Shown: in pieces, positions 42,602 to 52,421 of the stretch | Position numbering within the stretch: the stretch's first letter is position 1 | Layout of the letters: each line of letters starts with the position of its first letter | From: JAWKTM01 sp041399085 | GTDB lineage: Bacteria > Planctomycetota > Planctomycetia > Pirellulales > Pirellulaceae | Length of the DNA stretch: 64,000 bases | Direction: 5' to 3' | Assembly: GCA_041399085.1 (NCBI GenBank) | Contig: JAWKTM010000016.1 | Span: 62,001-126,000 of the forward strand | Notes under the pieces: model-generated | The model's database searches: none | What the model was told of the DNA's origin: nothing | What the model saw: only the letters and a program-made list of their open reading frames with translations | Program-made: the position numbers and the translations under genes

Positions 42602-44053
42602 ATGCTCAACATTCCCGTCATCCGTTGGGGTAAGCCGTACGAATCGTTGGAGATCGACGAGGTCAAGCACTTCGCCACGGGCGAGCCGATCGCCAAAGTC
42701 AGCCAAGCCAACGGAGGCATCATCAGCCGCGATATGCGGACGGCCAGCAAGGCTCGCGATATCCTGCGTCAGATGCCTTGCTCCGAAATCATCGAGCGGC
42801 TGAAGAAGGCCGCCGATTTGTACGAGTCCGAGGCGTTGCCGATCGGCGACGGCACCCAGACGCCTGAGGAGTTCGCTCATCAGCAGTCGGCCAGCACCGG
42901 TTTGCCCGAGCACATGTGTCGTCACAACATGACGAAGAACTCGTTCGTGTTGCGAAACATGGATCGGATTTTGGATTGCTTGACGCGCGGCTTGGATCTG
43001 AAAATTCTGACGCGCGGCTACGGCATCGAGCATCGTGGCGTGGTGCTCAGCTATCAGGCCCAAGCATCGGTGCTCTCGGCCGTGTTGCCATCCAATTCGC
43101 CGGGCGTGCATACGTTGTGGCTTCCGGCGATTCCGTTGCAGTTGGGATTGGTGCTGAAGCCCGGACCGCAAGAGCCGTGGACTCCGTACCGCATGATGGC
43201 GGCTTTCATCGGCGCGGGCATTCCGGCCGAAGTGTTCTCGATGTATCCGGGCGGTCCCGAAGCGGGCGCGGCGTTGCTGGCGGCTTCGGAACGAGCGATG
43301 ATTTTCGGCGGCACGGCGACCGTCGAGCAATACAAGGGCAACCCGCGCGTGCAGGCTCACGGCCCCGGCTTTTCCAAGATTCTGCTCGGCGACGATGTGG
43401 TCGACGATTGGGAGAAGTACATCGACGTGATGGCCGAGAGCATCTACATCAACAGCGGCCGCGGCTGCATCAACTGCTCGGGCGTATGGGCCTCGCGGCA
43501 CACGCGCGAGATCGCCCAGGCTTTGGCCGAGCGAATCGGGCCCACCGAAGCCAAACCGCCGACCGATCCCGAAGCCGGCTTGGCCGCCTTCACGGTCCCC
43601 GGCATGGCCAAAGCCGTCTGGGGCATGATCGAAAAGGAGCTGGCCGAAAGCGGCGTCACGCACACGACCGAGCAGTACGGCCCGCGATTGGTCGAGCAAG
43701 AACGTTGTGCCTATCTGCGGCCGATGATCGTGCACTGCGATTCGCCGGAACGCGAGATCGCGAAGAAGGAATACATGTTCCCGTTCTCGACCGTCGTGGA
43801 ATGCCCGCAGGATCAGATGTTGGCCAAGATTGGCCCGACGTTGGTTTGCTCGGTCATCAGCAATGACCAAAAACTGATCGACGCCGCGACCGACGCCACG
43901 CACATCGACCGTCTGAACATCGGCCCGATCCCCACGTCACGATTGAACTGGTTGCAACCTCACGAAGGCAGCATCATCGACTTCCTGTTCCGCTCCCGAG
44001 CCTATCAAGTGACCGACGAAGTCCAGGCGAAATTGCAGGCGGAAGTCGGCTAG
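42602..44053 (+). CDS. LuxC-like/aldehyde dehydrogenase superfamily acyl reductase
   Basis: 483 residues from the ATG at 42602 (a TTG lies 5 codons upstream). The ALDH core is clear: LPSNSPGVHTLWLPAIPLQL (the cofactor-domain Asn-Ser-Pro-Gly turn), LVLKPGPQEPWTPYRMMAAF, MIFGGTATVEQYKGNPRVQA, and the nucleophile region NSGRGCINCSGVWASRHTRE, where one Cys replaces the usual GQxC. Length equals LuxC (about 480). The natural partner is the adenylating enzyme immediately upstream, so an NAD(P)H-linked reduction of an activated acid to an aldehyde is inferred. No luciferase (luxA, luxB) or acyltransferase (luxD) gene is near. The reverse, oxidative direction cannot be excluded. Confidence 0.78.
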   Translation: MLNIPVIRWGKPYESLEIDEVKHFATGEPIAKVSQANGGIISRDMRTASKARDILRQMPCSEIIERLKKAADLYESEALPIGDGTQTPEEFAHQQSASTGLPEHMCRHNMTKNSFVLRNMDRILDCLTRGLDLKILTRGYGIEHRGVVLSYQAQASVLSAVLPSNSPGVHTLWLPAIPLQLGLVLKPGPQEPWTPYRMMAAFIGAGIPAEVFSMYPGGPEAGAALLAASERAMIFGGTATVEQYKGNPRVQAHGPGFSKILLGDDVVDDWEKYIDVMAESIYINSGRGCINCSGVWASRHTREIAQALAERIGPTEAKPPTDPEAGLAAFTVPGMAKAVWGMIEKELAESGVTHTTEQYGPRLVEQERCAYLRPMIVHCDSPEREIAKKEYMFPFSTVVECPQDQMLAKIGPTLVCSVISNDQKLIDAATDATHIDRLNIGPIPTSRLNWLQPHEGSIIDFLFRSRAYQVTDEVQAKLQAEVG

Positions 44054-44086
44054 GGTCTTCGGGCAACGTAGCTTGTCGATCAACTC

Positions 44087-47000
44087 TCACGGCGTTGGCA
44101 ATTTAACACGCAACGTCGGAAGAGTCTCGTCGGCGAGTTGGACGGCGATGTGGTTGCGACTTGGATTGTCGGCCTTGAATTCGACCAAGACGATTCGGTC
44201 GGGGAAAGGACCGGCTACCCCGGTGACTCGGCCTGACGTGATGTCAATCAGGGCCAAGCGATTGTCACTTGCCGCCGCGATCCGACGCGAGTCTGGCGAC
44301 AGACAGAGCACGGTGATCTGTTGGCGGTCCGAGAATATCCCAGGTGGAATCGGAATAATCTGACGCACGTTATCCCGTTCCAAGTCGTACTGCAGAATCG
44401 AAAGTCCGGCGGCCTGATACGCCAGTCGCCATGATGCGTCCATGACGAATCCCGTGAGCGGCAAATTACGAGTCACGGACTCCTTTGGAAGCGTCTCGGC
44501 CAATCGGGCCCCGGAATCGGCGTCGTGAAAACTAATCACGTTACCAACCCAAGCGATGCGGTCACGGTCGGGGCTGAGTCGGACCATTCCAGGTTTGCGG
44601 AAGTACGTCAAGGATTCAAAGTCATCCACGTCCACTACCAGGCATTGCGTTGGTGACTCGGCGACTAACAGCAGATTGCCCGTGGCATTTGTGGTTGTGG
44701 ACGTAACCGGACTGAGTAGGGAAAGTCGGCGTTCGCGGACTAGGGACGTAAGATCGAAATGGATTTCCCAAAGATCTTCGCCCACCGTCGAAAGTTTCAT
44801 CCGATAACGGGTATCGGCGTGGGAAGATCGAGAGCGAGTTCCCGCAGTGGGCGCTCGTGCCCGAGTCGTGGTCGATTCATCGTCGTCGGATTCTGCTTCA
44901 ACGACTTCCAGTTTCCAAAGCTCCCTGCCATCGGGCAATTCGTGGACCATATCTAAACGTGTCGTGTCCATCACGAATACCCCTTGGCCGTCAGCGACGA
45001 TGAATTTGTCATCCGGTGAAAAGCTTAGTGTTCGGCACCAGCGCTCCTCGCGGGACATGGTTCTCGTGGGCGGACCCTTGAGCAGTTTGTAGAGCCACAC
45101 GGAGCTACCGTCAGTAACGGCCAGCGATTCGCGATTGTGCGCGAAGGCCACGGCCGTCAACTCGAATTCGTCCACGCCGGTTGGGAATTGGAGTCGAGCT
45201 ACTTCTTGCAGCGCCCCGTCCACGACACTCAGGTAGGGCGGCTGGTCGGGACTTCGAATGACGACTATCGAGTGCGTTTCATCAGATGGATGAACGATCG
45301 CGGCGTTATCGAGCAATGGGGGTTCGTTCCGCCGCGAATCGCTGGCCTCGTCTTGGAGCGATGGGGTTGGCGCGTAGGCGGACCAGAGATTGCTAGAAGG
45401 CCGCAACCGCGGACCGCGATCGGTTTCGACAACCAGACGATCGCCGCTGTCTTGAGCGAGCGTTAGCTCTCGAATCGCGACGGCTCCATCGGGCAGACTC
45501 CAAGCGATCGTTTCGTCCGCGGCAAACGCGACGCGAGACATGGGAGGCCATTGATGCCTCGGGAAAGCGTCACGGTTGTTGTTTACGGTATCGGTCCATA
45601 GCTTCGCCTCCGCTGGAATTTCGGATTCGTGGCTCCAATCGAAGCGAGCCATCTCCGCGCCGGTTTGTGTGTCCCACACGCGCGTAGTTCCGTCCAACGC
45701 GATCGACGCCAGCGCATTTCCGCTGGGTGAAAAAGTCATGTCAACAACATCGCGCGAGTGGCCGACCAGCATCGAAACGGGTTCAGCAACCGCCACGCCG
45801 TACACTAGGATCGAACCGCCGGGCGCGGCCACCGCGAACAAGCGACCGTGTTCCGAGACGGCCGAGGCGTCGCTCCATCCCGACGCCGGTGACGGGAGCG
45901 GCTGGCTGGACTGGGATGTTGACACCTTCCAGACGATCGCTTCGTTGGGTACGACACGCAACGCGACCACGTCGCCATCCGGTGATAACCGAGGAAGTCC
46001 TCCCTGAACGGCGCGGCGTAGCAAAGTCTCTCCGGAGTCGAGATCGAGCACAATCGCGTTGGTCACACCGTTCCAGTACGTGGCGAGCGCTCGACGCCCG
46101 TCGCGCGCGACTTGCAAATCCAGGAAGTAGCCTCCATCGTTCCGCGTATCGTTGGCGCCGATCGAGAATTCCCGTAGCACCTGATCTGGCTTCGCGAGGC
46201 TGGCCAATCGAACGCGCGATTCGGCGCCCTGTCCCGCCGCCGAAATAAACCGCGTTCCATCGGGCAATAGACAAACAAATCCGCGGCGCGAAGCCATTCC
46301 CGTTGCGCGGATGAAATCGGCCCCTTGTGATGAATTCGAAGGCTGCCAAGCGACGCGACCGTTGAAGTACGACGTCAACAGGTTTCCATCGTGGACCGAA
46401 AGTGACAGCAGCGGCGAGCCAAGCGAACCGAGTCGATTCCCACGCTCGGCGTTAACGTTCCTCGTCGGCGCGAAACCCGGTGCTTGATCTTCCTGATCCG
46501 GTTCGCCAGCCATCGAGCTGACTGGCGGCGAATCACTCGGCAATGGGCCGCCGAGATTCTCGCGTTCGAGTTCGAACGCGAACGTATGAAAACCGGGCGA
46601 TCCGGGAGCACGAACGATCGCGGTTTGCGAAACCTGTTGCCCCATAACGAATCGTGTCTCGCGACTGACGATCGCGCCCGGCGGTACGGGGATCGACTCG
46701 GCTTCGCCGATACGCAGCGGATATTTGTTCTCCGTCAACGGCTGATAGGATACAAACCCGCTTGCCTCGACCTGGAGTTCCCCGGAGTTAGAATCAAACC
46801 GCAGCCTCACGCGAGCTGGCTCGCTCGCGGACTCGGGCCATCCCCGCCCGACGTCGCTCTGGAATTCGGCGGGCAATTCCGAAAACGCCAAGTCCAGGGA
46901 AAGATCCGGAAGTTGGTCCGTGGGCCCGCTCCAACGCTTGCCAATGAATTCGAGAAACCATTGTTGATTGTCGAACTCGACGAGCAAGGCGGGCGACAAG

Positions 47001-48229
47001 GTTTCCGCCGTTGATTGAAACGAGTTCTCCGGTGTCTCGCCTCGCAGCGCCGCCGGAGTTCGATAGTCGGCTTGCCATTTCAGATGATACCGTCCCGGCA
47101 ATTCCGATTCCCATTTCGCCATCTGTTCGGGAGAGAAAGTCGGCCGACTCGCGACGCCTTGATTTGCGTGCTCGTCAGGGCCGCTGTCGCCGAAGTCAGC
47201 CCATAAGTCATCGCGAACGGACGCGGGCAGCCAGTCCGCAAGCCGGTCGATGTCCACCGAGATCACGTTGACCGCCGCGATGACGGCGGCAATCCCCGCG
47301 AGTGCGACCGAGCCGCCAACGCCGTTGGCCGCCAATCGCGAGCGACTCAGTTCATCCCCGCGACGTCGACTCGACGATTCAGGGCGGCCGATGCCGTACA
47401 GTTGGCGACGCATGGTTGTTGAGACTGGTCCATTTGTTGAGACTCGTCCGGACGCCGAGGAAGATGTATCGCCGAAATCAAATGCGGCGCGCACGGCAGC
47501 CCAAGTGGCCAGCGAACGATGCTGCTTCCGGGCGGCTTCAAATGCCTCCCAGGCCGCTTTGAACGACTCCGCTGGCATGCAAATTGGGACTCGCTGGCCA
47601 AACAACTGAAGCAACAACGCTCCGGTGCAAACATAGATCCGCGCCAAGACCACAGCGCCGCCAAGACAAGTCACGGCTACCAGCCAACTCAGCGCGACGA
47701 CGACAAACAACCCGCTCCCGTAAATCAGGATCGAGAATATCCAGCCAATCAGTTCAGTCAGGTTGCGAAAGCTGGCGAAAAGTTGCCCGAATAGCATTCC
47801 GCAGATCAGCAGCGGTAGTGGGAGGATCGCCGCCAGACCTGCTGCCTGAACCGCGCCGACTCGATGAAAGGGAAATACCGCCAGCAAGATCAGTAGCGAC
47901 GTGATACCCGCTCCGACCAGTAGTGCGATCGTCCAGCCATATGGCAGTTCGTCCGTGATACGCGATGATCGCGTGTTCTGTCTCGGAGCTTGGGGAGCGG
48001 ACGTGGTCCGCGGCGCCAACGCGTTCCCGATGACGCGGCCAGGCGAATTTGCGACAGTCCGAGGACTCGCCGTCGTCTCATTTCCGAGGACGCCGTCCAG
48101 CGTTGAATTGCCAACTCCGCCGCTGGCAACTTGCACCGGCCGGCCACAAGGACATCGCATCCATCGACCCGCAAAGTCGTCTTGCACGTGGTACGTTTTT
48201 CCACATTCACAAGAAACTGGGATCGACAT
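44087..48229 (-). CDS. Giant membrane WD40 protein with N-terminal zinc-ribbon-like motif
   Basis: 1380 residues. The N-terminus CECGKTYHVQDDFAGRWMRC with a second Cys pair (CPCG) is a small zinc ribbon common in planctomycete proteins. Five or so membrane helices lie at about 95-215 and one near 305-330. From about residue 620 there are WD40-like blades, such as LVGHSRDVVDMTFSPSGNAL followed by ALDGTTRVWDTQTGAEMARF. No kinase domain is present, unlike the downstream neighbour. WD40 propellers assemble protein complexes. It lies 142 bp downstream of the kinase/WD40 gene's stop on the opposite end of the same-strand run, so the two may form one transcription unit with the ECF gene. Confidence 0.82.
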   Translation of the reverse strand: MSIPVSCECGKTYHVQDDFAGRWMRCPCGRPVQVASGGVGNSTLDGVLGNETTASPRTVANSPGRVIGNALAPRTTSAPQAPRQNTRSSRITDELPYGWTIALLVGAGITSLLILLAVFPFHRVGAVQAAGLAAILPLPLLICGMLFGQLFASFRNLTELIGWIFSILIYGSGLFVVVALSWLVAVTCLGGAVVLARIYVCTGALLLQLFGQRVPICMPAESFKAAWEAFEAARKQHRSLATWAAVRAAFDFGDTSSSASGRVSTNGPVSTTMRRQLYGIGRPESSSRRRGDELSRSRLAANGVGGSVALAGIAAVIAAVNVISVDIDRLADWLPASVRDDLWADFGDSGPDEHANQGVASRPTFSPEQMAKWESELPGRYHLKWQADYRTPAALRGETPENSFQSTAETLSPALLVEFDNQQWFLEFIGKRWSGPTDQLPDLSLDLAFSELPAEFQSDVGRGWPESASEPARVRLRFDSNSGELQVEASGFVSYQPLTENKYPLRIGEAESIPVPPGAIVSRETRFVMGQQVSQTAIVRAPGSPGFHTFAFELERENLGGPLPSDSPPVSSMAGEPDQEDQAPGFAPTRNVNAERGNRLGSLGSPLLSLSVHDGNLLTSYFNGRVAWQPSNSSQGADFIRATGMASRRGFVCLLPDGTRFISAAGQGAESRVRLASLAKPDQVLREFSIGANDTRNDGGYFLDLQVARDGRRALATYWNGVTNAIVLDLDSGETLLRRAVQGGLPRLSPDGDVVALRVVPNEAIVWKVSTSQSSQPLPSPASGWSDASAVSEHGRLFAVAAPGGSILVYGVAVAEPVSMLVGHSRDVVDMTFSPSGNALASIALDGTTRVWDTQTGAEMARFDWSHESEIPAEAKLWTDTVNNNRDAFPRHQWPPMSRVAFAADETIAWSLPDGAVAIRELTLAQDSGDRLVVETDRGPRLRPSSNLWSAYAPTPSLQDEASDSRRNEPPLLDNAAIVHPSDETHSIVVIRSPDQPPYLSVVDGALQEVARLQFPTGVDEFELTAVAFAHNRESLAVTDGSSVWLYKLLKGPPTRTMSREERWCRTLSFSPDDKFIVADGQGVFVMDTTRLDMVHELPDGRELWKLEVVEAESDDDESTTTRARAPTAGTRSRSSHADTRYRMKLSTVGEDLWEIHFDLTSLVRERRLSLLSPVTSTTTNATGNLLLVAESPTQCLVVDVDDFESLTYFRKPGMVRLSPDRDRIAWVGNVISFHDADSGARLAETLPKESVTRNLPLTGFVMDASWRLAYQAAGLSILQYDLERDNVRQIIPIPPGIFSDRQQITVLCLSPDSRRIAAASDNRLALIDITSGRVTGVAGPFPDRIVLVEFKADNPSRNHIAVQLADETLPTLRVKLPTP

Positions 48230-48371
48230 GGTTCCGCCTCCCCGTGTTCAGGTTGATCGGCCGCTGATGTGCGACCTTTCGCTGAAAGGGAGAACGCAAA
48301 CATGGGACAACGGTCCACGGCGTTTAAACGAACCGATCCAACAAACGGTACAAGAAGCCACACGGTGGGGA

Positions 48372-51300
48372 TTAGTCCGCGGTTACTTTCCCGCCACTCC
48401 AACCAAAGCGTTCGGCGAATTCGCCGAGCGGCATCGCTTGTTGGCCTTGCGCCGTCTCGATCACGGCCAGCAGCCAGTCTTCGTAGCCGGGGCTGCCGAC
48501 CGTTTCACCGGTGGGAGCGATGAATACCCAGTCATCGGGACCGAGCGCCACGCGGTTGCCAAGTGGTTGGCCGTCCGTCGTGCGAAACAAGTGCAGTTCG
48601 CTGTGGCAGGCGACCGTCAATCTCGCTCCGTCCGGCGACTCCACCAAGGATTGGACGGAATGCCCGGCCAGCGGCACGCTCCAGATCAGCTCGCCATCCG
48701 GCCAGGAGCGCCGTTCCAGTTCGCCGTCGAACAAGACGTTCAGTTGCTTGCCGTCGGTCGACCAGAGCAGATCGTTGGCGACGCCGCTGTGGCGAGCGAA
48801 CTCTTCCGCCGAACCATCGTCGAGCCGCACGATGCGGACGACCGAGTCTTGGGCCACGACTGCCATCAGCGGCTCGGTCGGATGCCAGCTTATCCCGCGC
48901 ACTTGGCGCGACTGCGGAATCGAGAACTTGGCTTCCGCGGATTCGACATTCAGCACCGTCACACGCGTATTTCCGCCGAGCGCCAACCAGCGTGAGTCGG
49001 GCGACCAACCGCGTCCAAAAAACGGACCAGGTTCCGGCAGCGTCACCGTCGCGAACGGCTTCCAGTCGATCGGATCGAGCCACGTGAGTTTGGTCGAACC
49101 ATGATTGGTCACTCCAACACGACTGCCATCGGGCGACCAACTGATATTCGCGACCGCCCCATCGTAAACCACTCGTCGCCGTGCGGTCGGTTGGTCGATT
49201 TGATCCACGATCATGAGACCGCCGGTTGTGGGCACGGCCAGCGTCGCTCCGTCGGGCGACCAAGTGGCGACACCTCCGCCAACCTGAATGGCCAAGCGAT
49301 GTTTCTCCGCCAGTGTCTTCGTATCCAAGATCGAGACGCCGTGGGGCACGGTGGAGTGCGCGAGCCAACGTCCGTCCGGCGAGCCGCTCAATCGGCCGCT
49401 GAAACCAATGGTCGGCAACGCTGAATGCGGCTGCCAATCACGGTCGGCGGCCAGATCCAGCCGCCACACCCGACGCTCGAAACGCAGCGGGCAGGCAATC
49501 TGTTGTCCATCGGGCGAGACGGCGAATCGCGAGAGGATGATTCCGCCGTGTTTGGGACCGGCGAACTGTAACGGATTGGGCTTCACGCGAACTGGCTGGT
49601 CCGAATCGGGCTGGAACCAACGAAGCGAAACGCCATCCGACGTGACGATCTGGTCGTTGGACAACCACGCGAGTCGATAGGCAAAGGATGCCATGTGGCT
49701 GGCCAGTTCCCGCTCGATCGGCTCATCGGCCGCCGGCTGAATCTCGCGCAACCGAATCTGCCGGTCGACGCGCGCCGCCGCGATCCAGCGACCATCGGGC
49801 GAAATACCCACGTCCGTGATGTATCGGGCGCCGCCATGTTTTGGCTCCCAATCCCAATCCAGCACCACGGCTCCGTCCTCGGCATTCACAACCAACACGC
49901 GGCCCGATTGACAACCGATGGCGAGCTGCTTGCCGTCGCGCGACCAATCCAGATTTCGTACCCCATCGTCCGGCGCGACGATTATGGGATTCGTTACGCC
50001 CAGCTTCAGATCGTACAACGCGTAACCGCCGGGAACCGCGATGGCCAAGCGGACTCCGTCGGGCGACCAACGAACTTCCTTTCCCCCGCCGCCGTTCATC
50101 TTCACCCGACGCAAAGCGCGACCGCTCGCCGCGTCGAGGATTAGAAATGTCGAATCCGATCCGCCGACGGCCAAGCTGCCACCGCTCGGAGACCAGTCCA
50201 ACGACGTGACTTCGCCGCCAGCAACAAACATCCGCAGCAACCGATCGTCGGCCGCATCGAACACGCGGATCACTCCCACGTCGTCGTGCGTCGCATAGCA
50301 ACGGCCGTCTCCCGAAAACGCCGCGCCCCACAGATGAGCCCGCGGCGTTCGCGTTTCAATCGTCCAGGAAATCACGTCGTCCAGCCCAGCCGGCCGCGAC
50401 ACCAGCGTTCGTGCTCCCAACGCTTCGCCGGCCGCGGTTGTCGAGCCGCCGTCGTTGGGGATTTCTAGCTTCGACTCGGGCCAAGCAAACGTATCGCCGG
50501 CGGGGATCAACTTTTCGAGTTCGACTAGCCGAGCGGCGCGCGAAGCCGTGTCCATGTCGGCTCCGGCCTTCTCACGAATCCGAATTTCTGGTGGATCGGA
50601 TCCGTTGCCTGCGACGGCGGCGTTGCTTTGGGCGCGCGTTTCTGCTGCCCGATTCTCCGCGGCCCGCCCTTTCACCGATTTTCCGTCGGCTTGCTGCGTA
50701 CTCGGCGAAGAATTCGTTGAATTGAGTTTGTCGGCCAGGAAAGTCCGAGCGAACGGAATGGCCGCCAAGATGCAAACGACGGCGCCGATCGTGAATCGGG
50801 ACAACACACCGCGCTGCGTGCGAGGAACCGTCGCTGGCGTGAGAACCTCGGTCGGGTCGTCATCGCCGATCGGCACACTCAGCACAAAGGAACGTGGCGA
50901 CATCGCGGGCGACTCGCCATCCGGTTCCAACTGTTCGCGTTCAGTCGGCACGAGTTTCGCCAGCCGCTCGGCCGCGTCGATCGGACACAGCGGCGCGAGA
51001 TGGGCGGCTAACTCGGCGGCGTCCGCCAGTCGCTCAGCCGGACTCTTGGCCAGCAATCGTGCCAGCAGTTCCGCCAGTTTGGGCGGCGCGTGGCCGACCA
51101 GCGAGCGAATGTCCGGCAGCTCGCCCGCTTGATGCGCTTGCATCACTTGCCACGGCGTTTCGACCGCGTCGTCGCCAAACGGCGTTCGTCCTGTCAGCAA
51201 CCACCACAACGTGCATCCCAAACTGTACAGATCGGCGACCGGTCCCGCGTCGCGTGGATTGGTGAACTGCTCGGGCGCCATGTAGCGAATCGACCCCAAC

Positions 51301-52112
51301 ACATGACCGGTCGCCGTGAGGTCGTCCGACCAATCTTCCGACGCGACCATCCGGGCCAATCCCAAATCCAGTAGCTTGACGACGCCGTCGTGCGTGAGCA
51401 TCAAGTTGGACGGTTTGATGTCGCGATGAATCAAACCGGCGCGGTGCAAGACATCGGTGCCCAAGGCCGCTTGCCGAATAACCTCGCAAGCGTCGCTCGG
51501 CGACAATGGGCCGCCGCGACGAACCAGGTTGGCGAGATCGATCCCTTGAAGGTGTTCCATCGCCAGCCACGGCAACCCACGCCAGGTTCCCGCGTCCAAG
51601 GCTCGGACCAAATGCTTGTCCGTGACCTCCAACAGGTGTTTCGTTTCCCGTTCGAAACGCGCGCGGCTGGCTACCCGTGCGAGATGGTCGCCGGCGATAA
51701 TCTTTAGCGCCACGCGAGCTTGCCGCTGTTCGTCGGTTGCCAGAAACACGCGGCCCATGCCGCCTTGCCCGATTTCGTCCAACAGAACGTATTGGGCGAT
51801 GCGATCGGTCGTGAGCGTCCGAACCGACAGCCGCGACTCGCCGTGCAATCGAACTCGCGATTGCTCGGCGATCTGCCGGACGTTTTCGATCGCCCGCTGG
51901 CAAGCGTCCGGGGCCTTGGGAGCGTAGTCGGTAACTAAAGCTCGCAGCCAAGCGAACGAGCCTTCGTCCGACGACGCCATCCGTTCCGCCACGTCCCGGC
52001 AGCGATCACAGACCGTGATGTGCTGGCCGAGCTCTGAAGTGGCTTCGTCTTGGCTCGACTCGTCCAGCCACGCGCGAATTCGATCCAGGTCGGGGCAGGC
52101 GGTGCGATTCAT
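48372..52112 (-). CDS. Zinc-finger/Ser-Thr kinase/WD40 signalling protein
   Basis: 1246 residues from the ATG at 52112. Residues 31-38 (HITVCDRC) form an HxxxCxxC zinc finger like that of anti-sigma factors. The Hanks kinase runs from about 108 to 370: IGQGGMGRVF, Lys137 in VALKII, HRDIKPSN (229-236), LLDLGLA (DLG for DFG) and GSIRYMAPEQ. A single membrane helix (about 440-459) leads to an external WD40 region (about 600-1220) with many SPDG turns. Planctomycete ECF groups are known to sit beside kinases of this type. The ECF gene lies directly upstream, so the kinase or its zinc finger may hold the sigma factor inactive until the propeller senses a signal. Confidence 0.93.
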   Translation of the reverse strand: MNRTACPDLDRIRAWLDESSQDEATSELGQHITVCDRCRDVAERMASSDEGSFAWLRALVTDYAPKAPDACQRAIENVRQIAEQSRVRLHGESRLSVRTLTTDRIAQYVLLDEIGQGGMGRVFLATDEQRQARVALKIIAGDHLARVASRARFERETKHLLEVTDKHLVRALDAGTWRGLPWLAMEHLQGIDLANLVRRGGPLSPSDACEVIRQAALGTDVLHRAGLIHRDIKPSNLMLTHDGVVKLLDLGLARMVASEDWSDDLTATGHVLGSIRYMAPEQFTNPRDAGPVADLYSLGCTLWWLLTGRTPFGDDAVETPWQVMQAHQAGELPDIRSLVGHAPPKLAELLARLLAKSPAERLADAAELAAHLAPLCPIDAAERLAKLVPTEREQLEPDGESPAMSPRSFVLSVPIGDDDPTEVLTPATVPRTQRGVLSRFTIGAVVCILAAIPFARTFLADKLNSTNSSPSTQQADGKSVKGRAAENRAAETRAQSNAAVAGNGSDPPEIRIREKAGADMDTASRAARLVELEKLIPAGDTFAWPESKLEIPNDGGSTTAAGEALGARTLVSRPAGLDDVISWTIETRTPRAHLWGAAFSGDGRCYATHDDVGVIRVFDAADDRLLRMFVAGGEVTSLDWSPSGGSLAVGGSDSTFLILDAASGRALRRVKMNGGGGKEVRWSPDGVRLAIAVPGGYALYDLKLGVTNPIIVAPDDGVRNLDWSRDGKQLAIGCQSGRVLVVNAEDGAVVLDWDWEPKHGGARYITDVGISPDGRWIAAARVDRQIRLREIQPAADEPIERELASHMASFAYRLAWLSNDQIVTSDGVSLRWFQPDSDQPVRVKPNPLQFAGPKHGGIILSRFAVSPDGQQIACPLRFERRVWRLDLAADRDWQPHSALPTIGFSGRLSGSPDGRWLAHSTVPHGVSILDTKTLAEKHRLAIQVGGGVATWSPDGATLAVPTTGGLMIVDQIDQPTARRRVVYDGAVANISWSPDGSRVGVTNHGSTKLTWLDPIDWKPFATVTLPEPGPFFGRGWSPDSRWLALGGNTRVTVLNVESAEAKFSIPQSRQVRGISWHPTEPLMAVVAQDSVVRIVRLDDGSAEEFARHSGVANDLLWSTDGKQLNVLFDGELERRSWPDGELIWSVPLAGHSVQSLVESPDGARLTVACHSELHLFRTTDGQPLGNRVALGPDDWVFIAPTGETVGSPGYEDWLLAVIETAQGQQAMPLGEFAERFGWSGGKVTAD

Positions 52113-52237
52113 GGCATCTTTCGCGGATGCGAGGTCCAAGAGCGGCGGGTCGCTTCCTCACGCGTCGACTTTTCCTCCGCTCCCCAAAAGAACGTTGGCG
52201 TTAGACACCTTTGCCGACGCCGCACTTTTCCTCTGTC

Positions 52238-52359
52238 GTTTAACCGCGCGGGCAACGCCCCGCGCGCTTGTTTCCTCCCTCGTTTAACCGCGCGGGCAAC
52301 GCCCCGCGCGCTTCTTTCGTCCGTCATTTAACCGCGCGGGCAACGCCCCGCGCGCTTGT
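52238..52359. repeat. Three tandem GC-rich hairpin repeats (44-bp period)
   Basis: Three near-identical copies (52238, 52282, 52326; steps of exactly 44 bp) of TTTAACCGCGCGGGCAACGC followed by CCCGCGCGCTT. Each folds into a strong GC stem (GCGCGGG with CCCGCGC, loop about CAACG). They lie between the ECF sigma gene and the kinase gene. Confidence 0.9.
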
Positions 52360-52421
52360 TAGATAAGACGAACGTGAACACGACTGATCGCGATTTTTCC
52401 GAATCAATCCTGTTCATACGC

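Noticed and set aside
42356..43903. A 515-codon open frame on the minus strand
   Set aside because: It is wholly antisense to the ALDH-like gene, has His/Arg-rich composition typical of shadow frames in GC-rich DNA, and shows no domain.
41372..44053. A bioluminescence (lux) operon
   Set aside because: Only LuxE- and LuxC-like proteins are present; luciferase subunits and the acyltransferase are missing and the LuxE Cys is absent.
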